Source: an uncultured SAR324 cluster bacterium
GTDB lineage: Bacteria; SAR324; NAC60-12
DNA: 64,000 nt
Reading direction: 5' to 3'
NCBI GenBank assembly: GCA_905182865.1
Contig: CAJJCY010000003.1
Coordinates: forward strand, 221,001 to 285,000
The notes under the pieces were generated by a model. The model was not told the origin of the DNA. It ran no database searches and was given only the letters and a program-made list of their open reading frames with translations. The position numbers and the translations under genes were made by a program. Positions within the stretch are counted from its first letter, which is position 1, and each line of letters begins with the position of its first letter. Shown here piece by piece: positions 9,202 through 18,480 of this stretch.

Positions 9202-10992
9202 TCACCCTCTCAATGTGAGTAAAGCATCTTCGACTTGATCATTACCACTTACAAACAATTCAGTAATTACTCCATCTTCTGAAGCTCTTATTGAGTGCTC
9301 CATTTTCATGGCTTCCATCACCAACAGCGTTTGCTCTTTAGTAATGGTGTCGCCAACTTCCACTTCAAGCCGGACGATGTTTCCTGGTGTGGGTGCTGGG
9401 ATATCGATTCCGGAAGTTTGCAGGGCGATCGGAGCAGAGACCGGTGTTTTCTCAGAATTATTCGCCACCGCCGCCGTTCCACCGGCATTGACTTGAACCT
9501 GATAGGCTCTGCCGTCGACTGTGATGGTGTAATCTCTTGGGCCAGAAACAGAAGGTGCTGCTAATTTTAAGGAAGTCGGTGCTTCTTTTTCTGCTTCATC
9601 TGTTTTTTTCCGGATTGAACTTTTTGCTTTTCCCAGCAGAAAATCAATGCCTTTGGCCTCACAACTGGAAGCAATAAAAAGATTTTCTTCGGTTTCAGGG
9701 AGATTGTTTTTTTTGAGGGCCTCGGCTGCTTTTGGCATTCCCGGTTCCAGAACATCGAGCGGATCGTCTTTGAAAATTGGTTTGCCGAGTTGCTCTGAAG
9801 CCAGCTTGATAATTTCCGGATCAGGCTCTACTGGTGTCCTGCCGAAATATCCCAGTACCATATTTCCGTATCCCGGATTTATTTTTACCCATTTGCCAAG
9901 TGTCACATTTAGATATGCCTGTTGGAAATAAAACTGTGAAACTGGAGTGACAGACGTTCCAAACCCTCCGAGCCGAACAACTTCAGACATTTCCTTAATA
10001 ACTTGTGGAAAAAGGTGCAAAGTCCCAGTATCGCGCATCATCATAGTGTTGGATGTCAACGCGCCTCCAGGCATCGGAGAAAACGGAATCAACGGCGAAA
10101 CCATTCGTGATTCCGGAGGGAAAAAATAATCCTCAAAACTTTCTGCGAACACTTCTTCCGCCTTAATGATTTTGTCTGGATCAATGTCCAGAGTATAATT
10201 TGTCCCTTTGAGAGCGTGCCACATGGTTAGAATATCCGGCTGTCCAGTACCACCACTCACCGGGCTCATCGACAGATCAATCCTGTCGATTCCACCCTCT
10301 ATTGCACCCATGTATTGACTGACAGCAGCCCCTGCAGTATCGTGCGTATGCATGTGTAGAATAGTTCCCTCAGGCACCATTTTTCGAGCGCCTTTGATAG
10401 TTTCGTGAACTTTACGTGGATTGGCAGTACCACTTGCATCTTTGAAACAAATCGAGTCAAAAGGCACGTCTGAATCCAAAATATTACGAAGAGTTTTAAG
10501 GTAATATTCTGCATCATGTGCACCTTCACATCCCGGAGGCAAATCCATCATGGCAATCACAATTTGGTGGTGTAAACCGTGATTAGAGATACACTCTCCG
10601 GAATACTTTAGATTACGTAAATCATTCAATGCATCAAAGTTCCTGATTGTTGTGATACCGTGTTTCTTGAACATTTTTGCATGCAAATCAATCATGTCCC
10701 GCGGCTGCTGAGAGAGTGCCACCACGTTTATTCCGCGTGCAAGTGTTTGTAGATTTGCTTCTGGCCCAACCGTTTTGCGAAAAGCATCCATCATGTCAAA
10801 TGCAGATTCGTTACAATAAAAAAACAAACTTTGGAAACGTGCCCCCCCGCCAGCTTCAAAGTAGGTCGTTCCGGCATCAACTGCTGCTTCCAGGGGGGCC
10901 AGAAAATCTTTGGTAGCAACCCGTGAACCAAAGACGGATTGAAACCCATCCCGAAAGGATGTGTCCATAAATTCAATATGTTTCCTGGCCAT
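9202..10992 (-). CDS. oadA: Oxaloacetate decarboxylase alpha subunit (carboxyltransferase plus biotin carrier)
   Basis: Transfers the carboxyl group of oxaloacetate to its own biotin, which then feeds OadB. The 596-residue protein starts with the carboxyltransferase (HMGL-like) domain: [12 protein letters not shown] with the metal-site Asp, [27 protein letters not shown] and [14 protein letters not shown] middle conserved carboxylase domain follows (about residues 310-460), then a Pro/Ala/Ser linker and a C-terminal biotinyl domain ending [13 protein letters not shown], with biotin Lys at about 563. Full length and intact. The context oadG-oadA-oadB supports a Na+ pump rather than pyruvate carboxylase subunit B. 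The substrate (oxaloacetate rather than a related acid such as malonyl- or methylmalonyl-CoA) is inferred from the domain type. Confidence 0.88.
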   Translation of the reverse strand: MARKHIEFMDTSFRDGFQSVFGSRVATKDFLAPLEAAVDAGTTYFEAGGGARFQSLFFYCNESAFDMMDAFRKTVGPEANLQTLARGINVVALSQQPRDMIDLHAKMFKKHGITTIRNFDALNDLRNLKYSGECISNHGLHHQIVIAMMDLPPGCEGAHDAEYYLKTLRNILDSDVPFDSICFKDASGTANPRKVHETIKGARKMVPEGTILHMHTHDTAGAAVSQYMGAIEGGIDRIDLSMSPVSGGTGQPDILTMWHALKGTNYTLDIDPDKIIKAEEVFAESFEDYFFPPESRMVSPLIPFSPMPGGALTSNTMMMRDTGTLHLFPQVIKEMSEVVRLGGFGTSVTPVSQFYFQQAYLNVTLGKWVKINPGYGNMVLGYFGRTPVEPDPEIIKLASEQLGKPIFKDDPLDVLEPGMPKAAEALKKNNLPETEENLFIASSCEAKGIDFLLGKAKSSIRKKTDEAEKEAPTSLKLAAPSVSGPRDYTITVDGRAYQVQVNAGGTAAVANNSEKTPVSAPIALQTSGIDIPAPTPGNIVRLEVEVGDTITKEQTLLVMEAMKMEHSIRASEDGVITELFVSGNDQVEDALLTLRG

Positions 10993-11036
10993 GATGTTTT
11001 TCTTTTTAGAGACAGTTAAAAGCTAATACAAATTAT

Positions 11037-11294
11037 TTAAGTTTTCGTGGAATTGTTTTCGGATTCGAATGTTGAAATTGCTGCAGCAAATACTTCTATT
11101 GGTACAGCAGATGTTGTATCAGTTTCAGGAGAATTTGTGCTGGATTTGCGCTTTGAATTAAGTGCTTGCTGTTGGAGCAGGGTGTAATTCCGTGTCAGGT
11201 GTTTTACCCATTCAATGCACGCAATCATCAACAGCAGAAAAAGCATGACTGTTGCCATGCCTATTCCCATCAACTTGAGACCTTCCCACAACAT
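11037..11294 (-). CDS. oadG: Oxaloacetate decarboxylase gamma chain
   Basis: An 85-residue protein with one N-terminal membrane helix (LKLMGIGMATVMLFLLLMIA), a polar linker and the short C-terminal motif PIEVFAAAISTFE. This is the usual layout of the small OadG subunit, which anchors the alpha subunit to OadB and helps bind zinc. It is the first gene of the oadGAB operon, 44 bp before oadA on the minus strand. The divergent PhyH-family gene starts 130 bp away, so the promoter lies in 11295-11424. The sequence match alone is modest; context makes it convincing. Confidence 0.85.
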   Translation of the reverse strand: MLWEGLKLMGIGMATVMLFLLLMIACIEWVKHLTRNYTLLQQQALNSKRKSSTNSPETDTTSAVPIEVFAAAISTFESENNSTKT

Positions 11295-11424
11295 ATGTCA
11301 CAATGGTTGAGAATTAATTTAAGAGTCAATTTGTACTTGCCACAAATCAAGATTGAAATATTTTCGATTGATAAAATCGAGCATCTCATAATATACCAAT
11401 TTCAGAGGAAAAATCAAGGAAGCT

Positions 11425-12267
11425 ATGTATTTAAATCAAGAAGAAATTGAAAAATTTGAACAGGATGGCTTTTTGGTGCTGAAGGACTTTGTTTCACAGG
11501 ATGCATGTGAAGCTTTGAGTCATCGAGCAACTGAAATTGTAAAGGCTTTTGATCCTGCAGAATCGTTTTCGATCTTTACCACAAATAAGCAAACAAGACA
11601 TTCAGACCAATATTTTCTGGAATCCGGAGATAAAATCCGTTGTTTTTTTGAGGAGGAAGCCTTTGCTGAAAATGGCGAGCCGCGTCAGTCAAAATCCAGG
11701 TCGATCAACAAAATTGGACATGCCATGCATGACCTGGATCCGGTTTTTGAGAAATTTTCAAGAACCACAGAACTGGCCCAAATTTCAAAAGATATTGGAT
11801 TTAAAGATCCAAGGATTTTGCAATCCATGTTCATTTTCAAGCAGCCGCATATTGGCGGGGAAGTGGCCTGTCATCAGGATGCAACTTTTCTTCACACTGA
11901 GCCACTGAGCGTGAAGGGGTTTTGGTTTGCGTTGGAAGACGCCACTCAGGAAAATGGATGTATGTGGGCCATTCCGGGTGGACACAAGAGTCCAGTCAAA
12001 TCTCGTTTTTTCCGGAGTGAAAACGGGGAAGGAACCGAAATGGAAGTCTTCAATGATTCACCCTGGGAAACATCCAAACTGGTGCCCCTGGAAGCGAAAG
12101 CCGGAACGATGGTGGTGCTTCACGGGCTACTTCCACACATGAGCTACGCCAACCGTTCCGCCCGTACCAGACACGCTTACACCATGCATCTCATTGAAGG
12201 TACAGCAGATTATCCGGAGTGGAACTGGCTGCAGCGTTCACCGAAAATGCCGTTACGTGGATTTTAA
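11425..12267 (+). CDS. Phytanoyl-CoA dioxygenase (PhyH) family oxygenase
   Basis: Non-haem Fe(II)/2-oxoglutarate dioxygenase of 280 residues. The N-terminus FEQDGFLVLKDFVSQDAC is typical of PhyH proteins. Metal ligands are seen as CHQDATF (His150, Asp152) and a distal His in LLPHMSYANRS (about His238), followed by Arg249, the expected 2-oxoglutarate-binding residue. The family hydroxylates the alpha carbon of branched acyl-CoAs or a wide range of small molecules; the substrate here cannot be read from the sequence. Start at ATG 11425 with AAGGAAG upstream. It stands alone between divergent oadG and convergent lpxK. Confidence 0.87.
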   Translation: MYLNQEEIEKFEQDGFLVLKDFVSQDACEALSHRATEIVKAFDPAESFSIFTTNKQTRHSDQYFLESGDKIRCFFEEEAFAENGEPRQSKSRSINKIGHAMHDLDPVFEKFSRTTELAQISKDIGFKDPRILQSMFIFKQPHIGGEVACHQDATFLHTEPLSVKGFWFALEDATQENGCMWAIPGGHKSPVKSRFFRSENGEGTEMEVFNDSPWETSKLVPLEAKAGTMVVLHGLLPHMSYANRSARTRHAYTMHLIEGTADYPEWNWLQRSPKMPLRGF

Positions 12268-12457
12268 AAAAGATATCTAAATCTGAAGCATTAGTACATT
12301 GTCCACATTGACACTCTGTAGCGATCTTTTGCTTTTGTCGATTTTTTTCAGTTACATCATATGTAAAAAACCTACCCCAATTGGTTTTCGTGTTGTAATT
12401 TTTGCTTCATTCAGAGTCACGATGACTTCCAAACCAGCCAGAAATCCAAGATTTTAG

Positions 12458-13507
12458 TTATAAATTATTTAGAAATTCTGTAAAATAATTATTCCATGAA
12501 TCTTCCGGATGTACACCGACTTCTAAAATCCAAAGTTTTTCGAGAAGTTCAGGAAATTTTCTGAGTTTTACAGCATCTTTTTCTGTAGTCACAATATAAT
12601 CAGGTTGCAGCTTTTCCTTTTCATGCAGGATCTTTTGTACATCTTTAAAAACATAATCATGGTGATCCTGGAATTCAAGCTTCCGGATAACATTTCCCCC
12701 TTGTTGTTCCAGCAAAAGTCCAAATCCTGCAGGTTGAGCAATTCCGGAAGTAAGCAGCAGTCGCTTTCCTTTTAACTGGAGAACGTTCAGTTGTGCTTGC
12801 CCGTCCAGCCGGGAAAGACGCTGAGGCTCATAACTGAATTTAAAAACCGGACAGTTGACTTTCAGCTCATTTTTGAGCATTTGCATTACTGAATCTGAAG
12901 CAGCCAAATTAGTTTTAGTAATAATAATTACATCCGCACGTACCCATTGATTCTCCGGTTCACGTAATATTCCTAGTGGAAGTAAGGAGCCGTTTCCTAA
13001 TCCACGCTCTGCATCAATCAAGAGTATATTCAGATCACGCCGGATTGCCAAATGTTGGTATGCATCATCCAATATCAGAACATCAGGATGATCCCGAATT
13101 TCTGCCGAACGAGCTGCAGTGATCCGGGAACTGCCCACATAAACCGGAACTTCAGGATTCCGCAAAGCAAGTAAAAACGGTTCGTCACCAATAATGTCCT
13201 GATCAATTGTACTGTCTTCACAAAAACGAAACCGTTGCTGAGTTGATCCATTCTTTCTCCTGTAGCCTCGACTTAGAATGGCTGGACGCTTTTTTTGGTT
13301 CTGGATTTCCTTTACCAGAAAATCAACAACCGGAGTTTTACCTGTTCCACCTACTGTTAAATTTCCAACTGAAATAACCGGAGTTTCAGGCTGATGTGTT
13401 TTTAACCAGCCATTTTTGTAGCATTGTAACCGCAAAAGAACTATGGCTTTGTAAATCTGTGAGGTTACCAAAAGAAACGGTTCAAATAATTTACTTGAAA
13501 AATTCAT
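12458..13507 (-). CDS. lpxK: Tetraacyldisaccharide 4'-kinase
   Basis: LpxK phosphorylates the 4' position of the lipid A disaccharide precursor at the inner face of the inner membrane. The 349-residue protein has an N-terminal membrane-associated helix, the unusual P-loop VGNLTVGGTGKTP (about residues 47-59), PAILSRGYRR, VLILDDAYQHLAIRRDLNIL, and GSLLPLGILREP. Length is normal. Its ATG overlaps the stop of the upstream secretin gene by 4 bp (ATGA), so the two are translationally coupled. Its presence indicates a lipopolysaccharide-bearing outer membrane. Confidence 0.93.
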   Translation of the reverse strand: MNFSSKLFEPFLLVTSQIYKAIVLLRLQCYKNGWLKTHQPETPVISVGNLTVGGTGKTPVVDFLVKEIQNQKKRPAILSRGYRRKNGSTQQRFRFCEDSTIDQDIIGDEPFLLALRNPEVPVYVGSSRITAARSAEIRDHPDVLILDDAYQHLAIRRDLNILLIDAERGLGNGSLLPLGILREPENQWVRADVIIITKTNLAASDSVMQMLKNELKVNCPVFKFSYEPQRLSRLDGQAQLNVLQLKGKRLLLTSGIAQPAGFGLLLEQQGGNVIRKLEFQDHHDYVFKDVQKILHEKEKLQPDYIVTTEKDAVKLRKFPELLEKLWILEVGVHPEDSWNNYFTEFLNNL

Positions 13508-15396
13508 GGTTTCATTTCTAATGTTTCCTTGATCTGCTCCAGTTCAGAAAATTCTGGTAATTCCTGAATTTCATCTGCAAATACACGAGTTGGAGTCACA
13601 AACACCATCACATGATCGAAACTGTTATTTGAACCACTTGTCCTGAAGAACGTACCCAAAAAAGGAAGATCTTTAAAAAACGGTACACCAGACTGGCTTT
13701 CACCTGTTCTGTTTTTGATCAATCCACCAAGCAAAAAAGGTTGACCATCCTTCACAAAAACTTGAGTTTGTGCACGCTGAGTATTGATCGGTGGTATTCC
13801 GTCAATGCTGGAACCTTCTATTGGATTACTGGTTTCCGCATATATCTTAAGCCAAATCCGGTCATTACTATGGTTATCACTGTCCTCAATCAAGCGTGGT
13901 GTCACCCTGAGTGTAATGCCAGTTTTCAATTCCTGCAGACGGCTCGTCTTTTCAGTTGAGATTTTAATATGCAGAACCGAACCACTATTCATTTCTGCTT
14001 CAACATTATTTAGCGTAACAACTACAGGACGTGACAGCATTCGCCCTTTGCCTTCACTCTGCAACAACCGCAGTACTGCATCGACACGCAAAGCCTGCGA
14101 AGCTGTGGCCGGACCCAACGCTAAACCTGCAGTAAAAGGTCCTTGATCTGTGATACTGACTGTTCCATCCGTTGAAACACTTTTGCCCCTGAATTCCAGC
14201 CCCAATTGTCGTGAATGAGTTTCGCTGGTTTCAAACAAGTGGGCTTCAATCCTGATCAAAGGCAAGGGACGATCCCAAACCTGCACCAGTTTTTCCATCC
14301 AGACCACGTGAGTTTTACTGCCCTCCAGTATGAGCGAGTTACCAAGCAAATCCGAAATAATTTGTGGACGCAGGGGAGAAATTTCAGTCTCGTCTTCAAG
14401 CCTTTGCTGTAGTGCTTTTCTCAAGCTCTCTTCTACACCGGGAATTGTCAGGGGCTGCCCGTTACTCTGTACAGTTTGCGGCCCCACACTTAAGTACTTC
14501 AACTTCAGTCGTACAAGTCTGGTTTCCGGAATTAATTTCTGTTCTATACCTTCAGATTCAACCGCAGGTGATGCAGGAAACGGTTCCACATTAGCTAATG
14601 ACACTTTCTGGAGTCCGGTTTCCCATTGTTCAATCAGTTGTACTGTTAAATCAACAGATTCTTCGGAGCCCCTTAAGATCAACGATTTTTCGGTTGGATA
14701 AGAATCGTGTACGAGGCGGATTTCTTCCAGCTCTTTTCTGATCTCAGTCAAAAAAGACTGGACTTGTTTTTGACTTGCCGAGCTGAGGAAAACTGACTTT
14801 GTCACCAACGTCGGATCCTGGGTCCATTCTAAAACATGCAGCCTTGGATAATAAACTACAACTGCATTCTGATGACTTGCCAAGTCAAATATTGCATCCT
14901 CAATTGAGGAATAATTTAAGTTGCGTTGTACTTTTCGTTCCTGTATTTTATCTGAATCAAAATGTAAAGCAATTTGCCCAACTTGAGATAACTCGCGAAG
15001 AATTTTTTCCAAAAAAACCGGTGAGTTGAGGATTTTCCTGAAAGGTCGGTGCCGCCATGCATCTTTCCTGGAAATGATCAGGTGCCGATCCTGCTGAGAG
15101 ACTAATGTCAAATCGTGCCGTAAAAGCAACAGACTTAGAACAGTTTCTGGATTATGCCCCCGTACTTCCTTAACTTCCGGAATACCTGTAACTGAAGAAT
15201 CAACCTTTATTTTGTCTGGATACAGGGCATACTCTTGAAAAAGTTTTTCCAACATTACAGGCAAAGTTGCTGAGACTGCTGTGGAAAGTACGACTCCTGA
15301 CTTGTCGGTTCGTTTCCAGACAATTCCAGACTCTGCACATAATTCTGAAAAGTCTGTAATAAAGATAATTATTATGCATAATAGCCACTTTTTCAT
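13504..15396 (-). CDS. Secretin (GspD/PilQ/type II-III family) outer-membrane channel protein
   Basis: A 630-residue protein with a cleavable signal peptide (KKWLLCIIIIFITDFSELCA), two or three small periplasmic N-domains (about 30-270) and a C-terminal secretin domain (about 370-610). The hallmark secretin segments are visible: IRIEAHLFETSETHSRQLGL, a beta-lip region, LSRPVVVTLNNVEAEM, ITLRVTPRLIED, FVKDGQPFLLGGLIKN and VPFFKDLPFLGTFFR. Secretins form multimeric outer-membrane gates for type II/III secretion, type IV pili or phage export. No other secretion or pilus gene is nearby; the only operon partner is lpxK. Which machine it serves is unknown, and it could be a divergent GspD. Confidence 0.87.
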   Translation of the reverse strand: MKKWLLCIIIIFITDFSELCAESGIVWKRTDKSGVVLSTAVSATLPVMLEKLFQEYALYPDKIKVDSSVTGIPEVKEVRGHNPETVLSLLLLRHDLTLVSQQDRHLIISRKDAWRHRPFRKILNSPVFLEKILRELSQVGQIALHFDSDKIQERKVQRNLNYSSIEDAIFDLASHQNAVVVYYPRLHVLEWTQDPTLVTKSVFLSSASQKQVQSFLTEIRKELEEIRLVHDSYPTEKSLILRGSEESVDLTVQLIEQWETGLQKVSLANVEPFPASPAVESEGIEQKLIPETRLVRLKLKYLSVGPQTVQSNGQPLTIPGVEESLRKALQQRLEDETEISPLRPQIISDLLGNSLILEGSKTHVVWMEKLVQVWDRPLPLIRIEAHLFETSETHSRQLGLEFRGKSVSTDGTVSITDQGPFTAGLALGPATASQALRVDAVLRLLQSEGKGRMLSRPVVVTLNNVEAEMNSGSVLHIKISTEKTSRLQELKTGITLRVTPRLIEDSDNHSNDRIWLKIYAETSNPIEGSSIDGIPPINTQRAQTQVFVKDGQPFLLGGLIKNRTGESQSGVPFFKDLPFLGTFFRTSGSNNSFDHVMVFVTPTRVFADEIQELPEFSELEQIKETLEMKP

Positions 15397-15636
15397 TGCC
15401 TCCTACCTCATATTTGAAGCCAATTTCATCAGCAGATGAGTTAGACCAAAACTTTTGACCTGCTCCTTAATACAACTATTTTTGCAATTACACAAGTGAA
15501 GTAAAAAATTTCTGCCTTAAGCAAAAGTAGGAAATGTGTTGTCAATTCCAAAATAATGAATTAAATTTTCACTGAGACTGTATAGTTTGTTTTTACAAAT
15601 TACAGAATTTTTATTAACTCGAATTTAAGGAAATTT

Positions 15637-17712
15637 ATGGGAAAGCTCATTCGTCGTCCAGATATTTGGATTAGTCTCGCATTGTTTTTGTTGATGATTC
15701 CTGCAGAAAGAATGGAACTATTTTCATCGATAGAAAACTGGCTACAGGGAAACAGGCATATTATACGCCTCAACACTTTGGACGCAGATAAAACTAAGTT
15801 TGCCTATGATGACATCATTATCGTTGATACAGAGGAGAAGTTTTTTGATGAATATGGAAGCTGGCCTCTTAAAAGGTCTGATATCGCGAAACTGACTACG
15901 TTAATTAAAAAACTGGGCGCAGAAGTAATTGCACTGGACATGCTGATGGATTTTCCTAACGGTTATGGTGAAGATCCCATTCTGGCTGAAGCTATGCAAT
16001 CAGCAGGAAATACTATTGTTGTGGCACAGCTTGAATTTGATGGAGAGGGTAAATTTAAGGGTGTTAATTATCCAACAGAAACTCTTAAAGTGGCAACTGA
16101 AAGTGGTTACACTAACCATACTCTGATTGGAAATAAGATCTCACGGGTGCGTTTTTTCCCGGAACAAATTGAGGAACACAACGTCTGGCCTTTTGCCATA
16201 AAAACTCTGGCCATGTACAAAGGTGTGGAACCTAAGCTGGAAGACGGACAGCTTATTATAGGGGATATTTCTGTGCCTTTGGATCAATTTAACGATTTGT
16301 GGGTTGACTTGCCTTCGCTTCCTCCTGCAGCAACCTTTCTGGCAAAAGATACTCCCGCGGGAATATCTGCCGGAGAAATTTTGTTTGACCTGGAGGATAT
16401 CCCGGATGATGAGTGGGATGAAGAGACTGAGGAACTGCAGGAATTGATTAGAGGTAAGATCGTCCTGGTTGGAGACACATCTGAAGTTTCCCATGATATT
16501 TTTACCAGCCCAATCGGAGAAGTTTACGGAATTGAGTTTCTTGCGGATACGATTATGACATTGATGAAAAATGCTCCTATTCGTCCTGCCGGTGACAACA
16601 GTGAGATGTTGGTTTTATTGATTCTTTTTATTGCCTTTGTGCTGGTTACTCTTATTCCAAAATTTGAAAACGCGTTGTTTTTACTGATCATTGCCTTATA
16701 TGTCGCCTTTGCTCTCTATATGTATGTATATCACGGAATATCATTTTCCATGAGCTATTCCCTGATAGCCTGTTTTTTAAGTACCGGCAGCATAAACCTT
16801 TACTTATTTATGATGGAACGGAAACAGAAGGGATTTATCAAGGGGGCATTTTCACAATATCTTTCACCAACAGTGATAGATCAAATTGTGGAAAATCCTG
16901 ATATGCTAAAACTCGGTGGTGAAAAACGTGAAATGACTCCATTTTTTTCGGATATCCAGGGTTTTTCCACTATTTCCGAAGGTTTGACTCCAGAAGAGTT
17001 GGTACAGTTGCTCAATGAATACCTGACTGCGATGTGTGACATAATTTCATCTCATCAAGGTACTATCGATAAATTCGAAGGGGATGCAATTATTGCTTTT
17101 TGGGGAGCACCATTAGAATTGCCAAACCATGCAACAGTTGCTTGTTATGCAACCCTTGATATGCAGCAGCGCAGCGTGGAATTGCGTAAAATGCTCCTCG
17201 AACAAAACAGGCCGCTGCTTTACACACGAATGGGCCTGAACAGCGGACCAGTTGTTGTGGGAAATATGGGCTCAGCAGAACGTATGGATTACACCATGAT
17301 GGGTGACGTTGTCAATTTAGCTGCAAGACTTGAGGGCGCCAATAAATTTTATAAAACCTACTCCATGATTTCTGGCAGTACCTATGAACTGACCAAAGAT
17401 GACGTCGACAGCCGTCAACTAGATATCATTCGGGTTGTAGGAAAAAAAGAGCCGATTCCTGTTCACGAACTGCTGGCCCGTAAAAACGAAACAAGCAGTG
17501 AAATGAGCGGTGTGGTTGAACAGTACATGAAAGGATTGAAGTTATATCGGGATAGAAATTTTGCTGATGCAGTTAAGGAATTTGAAAAAGTCTTAACCAT
17601 AGACCCGGAAGATGGTCCGTCCCTGACTTATGTAAAGCGCTGCGGCGTGTTCATTGAAACACCTCCGGAAAAAGACTGGGACGGTGTGTTTACCTTCACT
17701 GAAAAGGGGTGA
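15637..17712 (+). CDS. CHASE2-domain class III adenylate/guanylate cyclase
   Basis: 691 residues. N-terminal helix, extracytoplasmic CHASE2 sensor (about 25-310, with IIIVDTEEKFFDEYGSWPL and IRGKIVLVGDTSEVSHD), three membrane helices (about 325-400), then a class III nucleotidyl cyclase domain (about 430-600). Metal-binding Asp residues sit in FFSDIQGFSTISE and DKFEGDAIIAFWG; the catalytic Asn/Arg are in GDVVNLAARLEGA. A short TPR-like tail (YRDRNFADAVKEFEKVLTID) follows. The substrate-specifying positions look cyclase-like, and cAMP is the likely product. The signal sensed is unknown. ATG at 15637 is preceded by an AAGGAAA ribosome site. tlyA starts just after, probably in the same transcript. 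Confidence 0.9.
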   Translation: MGKLIRRPDIWISLALFLLMIPAERMELFSSIENWLQGNRHIIRLNTLDADKTKFAYDDIIIVDTEEKFFDEYGSWPLKRSDIAKLTTLIKKLGAEVIALDMLMDFPNGYGEDPILAEAMQSAGNTIVVAQLEFDGEGKFKGVNYPTETLKVATESGYTNHTLIGNKISRVRFFPEQIEEHNVWPFAIKTLAMYKGVEPKLEDGQLIIGDISVPLDQFNDLWVDLPSLPPAATFLAKDTPAGISAGEILFDLEDIPDDEWDEETEELQELIRGKIVLVGDTSEVSHDIFTSPIGEVYGIEFLADTIMTLMKNAPIRPAGDNSEMLVLLILFIAFVLVTLIPKFENALFLLIIALYVAFALYMYVYHGISFSMSYSLIACFLSTGSINLYLFMMERKQKGFIKGAFSQYLSPTVIDQIVENPDMLKLGGEKREMTPFFSDIQGFSTISEGLTPEELVQLLNEYLTAMCDIISSHQGTIDKFEGDAIIAFWGAPLELPNHATVACYATLDMQQRSVELRKMLLEQNRPLLYTRMGLNSGPVVVGNMGSAERMDYTMMGDVVNLAARLEGANKFYKTYSMISGSTYELTKDDVDSRQLDIIRVVGKKEPIPVHELLARKNETSSEMSGVVEQYMKGLKLYRDRNFADAVKEFEKVLTIDPEDGPSLTYVKRCGVFIETPPEKDWDGVFTFTEKG

Positions 17713-17725
17713 GCAATAACTCTTG

Positions 17726-18463
17726 ATGAAACAACGTCTTGACCGACTGCTTGTTGAACAAAAACTTGCACCCTCGCGAGAAAAAGCTCAGGCACTTGTT
17801 ATGGCGGGTAAAGTTAGAGTTGATGGACAGCCGGCAGGTAAGTCAGGACGTGTAATCGATGTAGATTCGCATTTGGAAGTACTGGGTAAAGACCAGCCTT
17901 TTGTGAGTCGGGGAGGTGTGAAACTACAGGCAGCACTAGAGTATTTTAATATCAATCCTTCAGGATTGGTTGCTCTGGACATTGGGTCTTCAACTGGGGG
18001 ATTTTCACATTGTCTGATTCTAGGTGGTGTAGAAAAAGTGTTTGCGATTGATGTAGGCTATGGCCAGCTTGCCTGGGAGTTGCAGCAGGATCCGCGTGTT
18101 GTGTCTATGGAACGTACAAATTTTCGTCATCTCGAATTTGAACGTCTTGGTGAAACTGTAGATTTAGTGGTGATCGACGTATCTTTCATTTCACTGCGTT
18201 TGATATTTCCGAAAGCGCTGGAATTTCTAAAACCCGGAGGAACCCTGTTGGCTTTGGTCAAACCTCAATTTGAAGCTGGAGCAGCTGAAGTTGGTAAACG
18301 TGGGAAAGTGAGCGATATTGCCGTACACGAGAGAGTTTTGGAAGATCTAAAAGATAAAGCTCAAGAACTGGGGTTTCTAGTGTTAGGTCAGACAAAATCA
18401 GCAATTGTCGGTAAAAAAAGTGGTAACGTAGAGTTTTTTCTCTGGCTGAAAAAATCTCCATAA
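17726..18463 (+). CDS. tlyA: TlyA family rRNA (cytidine-2'-O)-methyltransferase
   Basis: About 245 residues: an N-terminal S4 RNA-binding domain (RLDRLLVEQKLAPSREKAQ, ALVMAGKVRVDG) followed by an FtsJ-like SAM methyltransferase domain (VSRGGVKLQAAL, ALDIGSSTGGFSHCLI, VVIDVSFISLRLI, LVKPQFEAG). TlyA 2'-O-methylates 16S C1409 and/or 23S C1920; older annotations call it hemolysin A. The open frame starts with TTG at 17723, but the ATG three bases on (17726) is preferred. It is 14 bp after the cyclase stop and 18 bp before parB, so these three genes look like one operon. Confidence 0.92.
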   Translation: MKQRLDRLLVEQKLAPSREKAQALVMAGKVRVDGQPAGKSGRVIDVDSHLEVLGKDQPFVSRGGVKLQAALEYFNINPSGLVALDIGSSTGGFSHCLILGGVEKVFAIDVGYGQLAWELQQDPRVVSMERTNFRHLEFERLGETVDLVVIDVSFISLRLIFPKALEFLKPGGTLLALVKPQFEAGAAEVGKRGKVSDIAVHERVLEDLKDKAQELGFLVLGQTKSAIVGKKSGNVEFFLWLKKSP

Positions 18464-18480
18464 TTTGACTCTAATGCCTC

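Noticed and set aside
9200-10992. oadA as pyruvate carboxylase subunit B
   Set aside because: The domain layout fits both, but adjoining oadB and oadG point to the sodium-pumping decarboxylase.
12268-12457. Minus-strand reading LGFLAGLEVIVTLNEAKI... after lpxK
   Set aside because: Resembles coding text briefly, but has no start or family match and may be chance.
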